From: Actinomycetes bacterium
GTDB lineage: Bacteria > Actinomycetota > Acidimicrobiia > Acidimicrobiales > CADCSY01
Direction of reading: 5' to 3'
DNA length: 10,381 bases
Assembly: GCA_025464025.1 (NCBI GenBank)
Contig: JAODBP010000269.1
Span: 1 to 10,381, forward strand
Of this stretch, positions 7,153 through 10,381 are shown piece by piece. The notes below the pieces were generated by a model, which saw nothing but the letters and a program-made list of their open reading frames with translations, was not told the DNA's origin and did not search any database. Position numbers and translations under genes: made by a program. The stretch's first letter is position 1. Each line of letters begins with the position of its first letter.

Positions 7153-7231
7153 TGACCCAGTTACGGCCCCGGCCGCCGTCCGCACGGGTTCTCGGGGCTC
7201 CGACCTGGTCGGGATCGACCGCGGCTTCGGG

Positions 7232-7273
7232 GCCGAGCCGGGCCAGGCGGCCTCTCGGCGCTGTTCCTTCTTT
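7232..7273 (+). terminator. Hairpin followed by T-rich tract, likely terminator of the SDR operon
   Basis: The outer stem GCCGAG/CTCGGC (7232-7237 with 7254-7259) continues after a two-base bulge into a second stem (7240-7244 with 7249-7253), with loop AGGC. On the plus strand it is followed by GCTGTTCCTTCTTT, unusually T-rich for this window. This is the best candidate for an intrinsic terminator of transcription arriving from the SDR genes. The same hairpin sits 14 bases after the stop codon of the opposing membrane-protein gene, so it may serve both. Confidence 0.5.
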
Positions 7274-7827
7274 CAGTCGCGCCGCACCGGCTTCATCGGC
7301 AGGACGTGGCGGCCGTCGTCGAGCACGAACCGACCCGTCGTCGGATCGCCGGCGATGCGGGCGGTGGGGCCGAGGTCGGCGCGCACCCGGCGGACGCCGA
7401 GGGTGTCGGCGAGCGTGCCGTCGACCCAGGCCAGCGTGCGGACCCGGCCCCGCACGGCGACCTCGATCGGTCGGACGTCGGCGGTGACCCAGCCGCCGCT
7501 GATCGCGTCGCCCACCCAGCGGGCGCGGAGGCCGTTGGCCAGGGCGGCCACCGCGCACGCGACGCCGAGCACGAGCAGGAACGTCGAGTCGGTGCCGCTG
7601 CCCTGGTCGGTGAGCGTGACCTGGTCGCCGATGTGGAGCTGGCCGACCTGGTCCTGGTGCACCGAGGCGTCGCCGACGTAGACCCGGCCCCCGCTCACGC
7701 CGTTGCCCCGGACGATCCTGGTGACCTGGCCCTCGATCGTGGTGGCCGGGCCGCGGCTCCACACACCGGCCAGCACCAGCACGGCGGCGAGGACGCCCAG
7801 CACGGTGGCCAGCCGGGCGTTCGGCAC
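7273..7827 (-). CDS. Small membrane protein with two predicted transmembrane helices, unknown function
   Basis: I do not recognise this 184-residue protein. It has a hydrophobic segment at about residues 6-23 (LATVLGVLAAVLVLAGVW) and another at about 82-98 (TFLLVLGVACAVAALAN). Between them is a polar stretch of roughly 58 residues rich in Gly and Val with alternating beta-like pattern (IEGQVTRIVRG, GQLHIGDQVTL). The C-terminal half is beta-rich and soluble and ends in MKPVRRD. The central loop may form a small beta-barrel outside the membrane. The start is GTG at 7827, overlapping the stop of the AraC-type gene by one base (TAGTG). No other start fits as well. It is the last gene of the unit and ends against the terminator hairpins. 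Confidence 0.72.
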   Translation of the reverse strand: MPNARLATVLGVLAAVLVLAGVWSRGPATTIEGQVTRIVRGNGVSGGRVYVGDASVHQDQVGQLHIGDQVTLTDQGSGTDSTFLLVLGVACAVAALANGLRARWVGDAISGGWVTADVRPIEVAVRGRVRTLAWVDGTLADTLGVRRVRADLGPTARIAGDPTTGRFVLDDGRHVLPMKPVRRD

Positions 7828-8450
7828 TACGCCGCCCGCTCCGCGAGCAGCGTCGCCGGCGAGAGCCCGCACAGGCGGGTGACCTCCCGGGTCAGGTGGG
7901 GCTGGTCGGCGTAGCCGGCCTCGAGGGCGGCGGTCGCCAGCGGGCCGCCGTGGGCGAGGAAGCGCTGGAGCCGCGCCACCCGCTGGAACGCCTTGGGCCC
8001 GAGCCCGACCTCGTGCAGCAGCAGCCGCCGGAGCTGGCGGCCCGACAGCCCCACGTCGGCCGCCGCCTGGTCGACGGTCGACCCGGCCAGGGCACGGAGG
8101 GCGGCGCGCACCCGGTCGGGCGGGTCGGCGGTGAGGTCGAGCGGGCCGTCGAACGGCACCGTGCGGTTGCGCAGCTCGTCGCCGGGCACGTCGAGCACGG
8201 TGGCGACCGCCTCGGGACGGATGCGGATGCCGCGGATGTGCGTGCCGGCCGGCAGCTCGGGCAGGTCGACCTCGTCGTGGAGGCCGACGACCTCGGTGCG
8301 CCCGTCGGCGTGGAAGAGCACGTCGGCGCAGCCGTCGGGCACGACCCGCTGCACCTTCGCCGCCGCCACCCGCTGCTCCCACAGGCATGCGACGGTGCCC
8401 CGCCACTCGCGAGGCGGGGCCCATTCGACGTAGGTGTCGGTTCCGTCCAC
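7827..8450 (-). CDS. AraC-family transcriptional regulator
   Basis: The 207-residue protein ends in an AraC-type double helix-turn-helix: the first at about residues 122-150 (VDQAAADVGLSGRQLRRLLL) and the second at about 172-202 (ATAALEAGYADQPHLTRE, then LCGLSPATLL). The N-terminal part carries VPDGCADVLF (37-46) after a CLWEQ segment, the hallmark of the short sensor domain found in many actinobacterial and proteobacterial AraC-like regulators. The signal sensed is unknown. The start is GTG at 8450. An in-frame stop lies only three codons upstream, and the next usable start would remove the sensor domain, so this start is forced. That GTG lies inside one arm of a long inverted repeat, and I see no Shine-Dalgarno sequence before it. 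The stop overlaps the next start. Confidence 0.88.
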   Translation of the reverse strand: MDGTDTYVEWAPPREWRGTVACLWEQRVAAAKVQRVVPDGCADVLFHADGRTEVVGLHDEVDLPELPAGTHIRGIRIRPEAVATVLDVPGDELRNRTVPFDGPLDLTADPPDRVRAALRALAGSTVDQAAADVGLSGRQLRRLLLHEVGLGPKAFQRVARLQRFLAHGGPLATAALEAGYADQPHLTREVTRLCGLSPATLLAERAA

Positions 8451-8482
8451 GGCACGTCAAGTGTGCCGTGGACGGAGCCGAC
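8436..8482. repeat. 20-base inverted repeat over the AraC-type gene start
   Basis: Arms 8436-8455 and 8463-8482 are reverse complements at 19 of 20 positions, around a 7-base spacer (GTCAAGT on plus). The single mismatch (8441 against 8477) is a G-U pair in plus-strand RNA and a C-A mismatch in minus-strand RNA. In the minus-strand transcript the repeat begins 14 bases after the stop of the DUF5666-like gene. Its second arm contains the GTG start and first codons of the AraC-type gene, so folding would hide that start. Confidence 0.9.
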
Positions 8483-8495
8483 TGACTCCTGGCCC

Positions 8496-9386
8496 TCAGC
8501 CCCGCAGGCAGGCCAGCTGGTAGGCGGTGATGCCGCCCGCCGGGTTGGCGATGCCGACCGCGGTGCACCGGTCGGCGACGTGGATGTCGGCCAACGTGGC
8601 AGGCGCGTCCTGCAGCGACGTGAGCGACGGCGTGGCCAGCACGACCGGCACGTTCACACCCTTGACCACGAGCACGAGCGGGCTGGCCGTGAGCACGGTG
8701 CCGTCGATGCGCTTGGGGCCGGGCGTTGCCGGCATCGGCCGGGTGAGGCGCACGACGTAGGCGATGCCGCTCACCGTGGTGGCCTCCGCCTTGTCGCCCA
8801 CGTGGACGTCGGCGAGGGCCGCCGGCTGGCCGTTCAACGTGACGATCGACGGCGTGCCGAGCTGGAGCACGACGGGGAGGGCGTTGACGGTGATCGTCAC
8901 CCCGGAGGCGCTCACGGCGGCGACCGGGCCCTTCACCTGGATCGGGGCGGGTGCGGTCCGGCCGAAGCGGACGAGGTAGGCGGTGAACGGCCCGGTGGCG
9001 GCGTCGGGCAGACCGGTGACCTTTGCCGAGTCGCCGACCTTGATGTCGGCGATGGTGGTCTTCCGGTCGTTCAACGTCAGGTAGGCCTCGGGGGCGAGCT
9101 GCACGGTGACCTTGGTGCCCTTGAGGGCGGGCTGGTTGCCGTCGGTGACCTGGACCTGGAACGTGCGGCTGGTCGTGGTGACGGCGACGACGGCGCCCTT
9201 GATCTCGGCCACCGCAGGTCGGCGCTTCCGGTGCTCGCGGGCCTGCTCCATGGCGTGCTGGGCCCGATCGCTCGCCTTCCCGTCGTCGTTGCCGTCCTTG
9301 GCCACGGCGGCGGTGCCGGAGCCCAGGAGCAGGGCGGCGGCGACGAGCGCGGTGGCGAGGCGTCGCTTGGGTCGGGTCACGTGCAT
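8496..9386 (-). CDS. Secreted protein with three DUF5666-like repeats
   Basis: The 296-residue precursor begins with a Sec-type signal peptide: a positive start (RPKRR), a hydrophobic core (LATALVAAALLLG), and a likely cleavage after AVA at residue 29. A charged linker (30-60) precedes three repeats of about 70-80 residues at roughly 61-143, 149-216 and 225-296. Each starts with a (K/D)G-x-V strand and contains a matching motif: IADIKVGD (112-119), LADVHVGD (191-198) and LADIHVAD (265-272). This pattern fits DUF5666-type beta-rich domains; their function is not established. Two cysteines occur only in the last repeat (Cys274, Cys293) and could form a disulfide. There is no anchoring helix or sorting signal. 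The ATG at 9386 has AGGGAG about 8 bases upstream. It is divergent from the sigma factor gene, which may control it. Confidence 0.82.
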   Translation of the reverse strand: MHVTRPKRRLATALVAAALLLGSGTAAVAKDGNDDGKASDRAQHAMEQAREHRKRRPAVAEIKGAVVAVTTTSRTFQVQVTDGNQPALKGTKVTVQLAPEAYLTLNDRKTTIADIKVGDSAKVTGLPDAATGPFTAYLVRFGRTAPAPIQVKGPVAAVSASGVTITVNALPVVLQLGTPSIVTLNGQPAALADVHVGDKAEATTVSGIAYVVRLTRPMPATPGPKRIDGTVLTASPLVLVVKGVNVPVVLATPSLTSLQDAPATLADIHVADRCTAVGIANPAGGITAYQLACLRG

Positions 9387-9415
9387 TCGGTCTCCCTGGT
9401 TCGAGTCGATGGCAG

Positions 9416-9473
9416 ACGGGCACCGGACGCGGTGGCTCTGGCTGAAGCACCGTGGCGGTTGCCCGGTGCCCGT
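9416..9473. repeat. Nested inverted repeat upstream of the secreted-protein gene
   Basis: Outer arms ACGGGCACCGG (9416-9426) and CCGGTGCCCGT (9463-9473) are perfect reverse complements. Inside them CGGTG (9430-9434) pairs with CACCG (9448-9452). The structure lies 30-87 bases upstream of the ATG at 9386, so it may be a folded leader or an operator. Confidence 0.6.
9440..9452 (+). repeat. Direct repeat copy 1 (GGCTGAAGCACCG)
   Basis: This 13-base sequence recurs exactly at 9610-9622. This copy is about 54 bases upstream of the ATG of the secreted-protein gene. Confidence 0.75.
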
Positions 9474-9609
9474 CATGGGTGGAGGAACGGCGTCACCGCG
9501 CCGAAGTTGCGGCAAACCCCGCGAATTCCTGGGAACAACAGCCGCGAACCGGGACGAACCACTCACGGCGCGATGTCGCCGGGCCGGGATGCCGCGGTAC
9601 AACTGGATC

Positions 9610-9622
9610 GGCTGAAGCACCG
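9610..9622 (+). repeat. Direct repeat copy 2 (GGCTGAAGCACCG)
   Basis: Exact second copy of the 13-base repeat, in the same orientation, 39 bases before the GTG start of the sigma factor gene. Together with copy 1 it brackets the divergent region. Confidence 0.75.
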
Positions 9623-9646
9623 AGGCACCCCGTAGGCCCTTCCAGC

Positions 9647-9652
9647 AGGAGG
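9647..9652 (+). promoter_or_regulatory. Shine-Dalgarno site of the sigma factor gene
   Basis: AGGAGG, a full match to the anti-Shine-Dalgarno core, 9 bases before GTG at 9662. It favours that start over the in-frame ATG at 9698. Confidence 0.8.
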
Positions 9653-9661
9653 CAACCGACC

Positions 9662-10381
9662 GTGGTCGTCCTCGACCCAGAGCACGCTCCCGACGTCATG
9701 AGCGACGCCGACCTCGTCGCCGACGCGCAGCGCGGCTCGACGGCCGCCTTCGCCGCGCTCTACGAGCGGCACCACCATCGGATCCTCGGCCACTGCCGCA
9801 GCCGCATCGGTGGCAACGACGCGGCCGACGCCGCCCAGGAGACCTTCCTCCGGGCGTGGAGGGCGCTCGACGGGTTCGGCGGCGAGGCCCGCGTCTACCC
9901 GTGGCTGCGGACGATCGCCACCAACGTGTGCATCGACACGCTGCGCCGTCGGAGTCGATCGGTGCCGGTTGCCGAGGTCGACGTGGCGCCGGTCGAGGAC
10001 GGGACCGAGCTCGGCCTGCTGGCGCTCCACACCGAGGCGATGACCGAGGCGCTGACCCGGCTGTCCGAGCGGCACCGCTCCGTGCTCCAGCTCCGGGAGT
10101 ACGAGGGCTGGACCTACGAGCGCATCGCCGACCACGAGCACCTCGACCTCAGCGCGGTGAAGTCGCTCCTCTGGCGGGCCCGCCAGTCGCTTCGCCGTGA
10201 GTTCCTGCTGGTGAGCGCCCAGGGTCGGCTCTCCGCCCTCGCGGGGGTCCTCTCGCTGGGTCGCGTGCGCGACCTCCTGAACCAGATGGGCGCGAGCAGC
10301 GCCCAGCTCGGCGCCGGCGGGACGGTCGCGGCGGCGACGGCCGTGGCCGCGGTGGTCGCCGTGCCCGCCCTCACCGCGTCG
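9662..10381 (+). CDS. ECF-type sigma-70 factor with membrane-helix C-terminal extension, 3' end cut by window
   Basis: The visible 240 codons start at GTG 9662 behind a perfect AGGAGG. Region 2 covers about residues 18-99, with DAADAAQETFLRAWRAL and YPWLRTIATNVCIDTLRRR, the core-binding and -10 recognition segments. Region 4 covers about 128-181 (LSERHRSVLQLREYEGWTYERIA, then SAVKSLLWRARQSLRREF), the -35 binding helix-turn-helix. No region 3 is present, as usual for ECF factors. After residue 182 the chain continues past the normal end: an Ala/Leu-rich linker, then a hydrophobic stretch at about 219-237 (GGTVAAATAVAAVVAVPAL) that looks like a membrane helix, still open at the window edge. A sigma factor tethered to the membrane could sense an envelope signal through its own tail. 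It is divergent from the secreted DUF5666-like protein, a likely target or partner. Confidence 0.9.
   Translation, partial: MVVLDPEHAPDVMSDADLVADAQRGSTAAFAALYERHHHRILGHCRSRIGGNDAADAAQETFLRAWRALDGFGGEARVYPWLRTIATNVCIDTLRRRSRSVPVAEVDVAPVEDGTELGLLALHTEAMTEALTRLSERHRSVLQLREYEGWTYERIADHEHLDLSAVKSLLWRARQSLRREFLLVSAQGRLSALAGVLSLGRVRDLLNQMGASSAQLGAGGTVAAATAVAAVVAVPALTAS

Larger units (their letters stand above)
9387..9661. promoter_or_regulatory. Divergent control region between secreted protein and sigma factor genes
   Basis: This 275-base region has no plausible gene and must hold promoters for both directions. It contains the nested inverted repeat at 9416-9473, a 13-base direct repeat (9440-9452 and 9610-9622), and two CCGCGAA copies flanking GGGAACAA near 9519-9549. 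GGAAC resembles an ECF-type -35, but I cannot place a matching -10 with confidence. TACAAC near 9600 resembles a housekeeping -10 for the sigma factor gene. Confidence 0.55.

Noticed and set aside
6121..7185. 354-codon minus-strand frame opposite the second SDR
   Set aside because: The plus-strand SDR has complete catalytic and cofactor motifs, and the antisense translation has none.
9398..9407. GGTTCGAGTC, like the T-arm of a tRNA
   Set aside because: The bases on either side do not form the 5-pair T-stem, and no acceptor stem, anticodon arm or D-arm is present nearby on either strand.
7273..9450. Single 725-codon minus-strand frame
   Set aside because: Only its last 184 codons (from GTG 7827) make a sensible protein. 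The upstream part is an out-of-frame shadow of the AraC-type and secreted-protein genes.

Overview
The window is GC-rich (about 70%) and densely packed. Many starts are GTG, genes overlap by 1-4 bases, and long spurious open frames run opposite the real genes. This points to a high-GC actinobacterium. The gene set (racemase, two amidohydrolases, luciferase-like oxidoreductase, short-chain dehydrogenases) would fit a catabolically versatile soil or aquatic lineage such as Acidimicrobiia or a mycobacterial relative, but nothing here fixes the taxon. I see no tRNA, rRNA, CRISPR array, insertion sequence or phage gene.

Left part, minus strand, in transcription order: a luciferase-like flavin oxidoreductase (5437-4337), a GNAT acetyltransferase two bases after it (4334-3900), a 144-base gap holding a long palindrome and a likely promoter, a COG2159 amidohydrolase (3755-2634), a D-aminoacylase-like amidohydrolase (2632-980) and an alpha-methylacyl-CoA racemase/CoA-transferase III protein (983 to beyond the left edge). 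The last three are almost certainly one translationally coupled unit (1-base gap, then ATGA overlap). Divergent to the oxidoreductase, across only 45 bases, lie two short-chain dehydrogenases on the plus strand (5483-6232 and 6229-7062, GTGA overlap). Together they look like a catabolic island acting on a CoA-activated or cyclic/amide substrate. The substrate cannot be read from the sequence.

Convergent junction (7063-7272): no gene, but three GC-rich hairpins. The last is followed by a T-rich stretch on the plus strand. They probably separate the dehydrogenase operon from the oppositely transcribed unit to the right.

Right part: a minus-strand unit of a secreted protein with three DUF5666-like repeats (9386-8496), an AraC-type regulator (8450-7827) and a small two-helix membrane protein (7827-7273). 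A near-perfect 20-base inverted repeat covers the start codon of the regulator gene. Divergent to this unit, across 275 bases, starts an ECF-type sigma factor (9662 to beyond the right edge). Its C-terminal extension carries a predicted membrane helix. The shared intergenic region has a 13-base direct repeat, one copy before each gene, and a nested inverted repeat. The sigma factor, secreted repeat protein, AraC regulator and membrane protein together resemble an envelope-sensing module and are the least ordinary part of the window.
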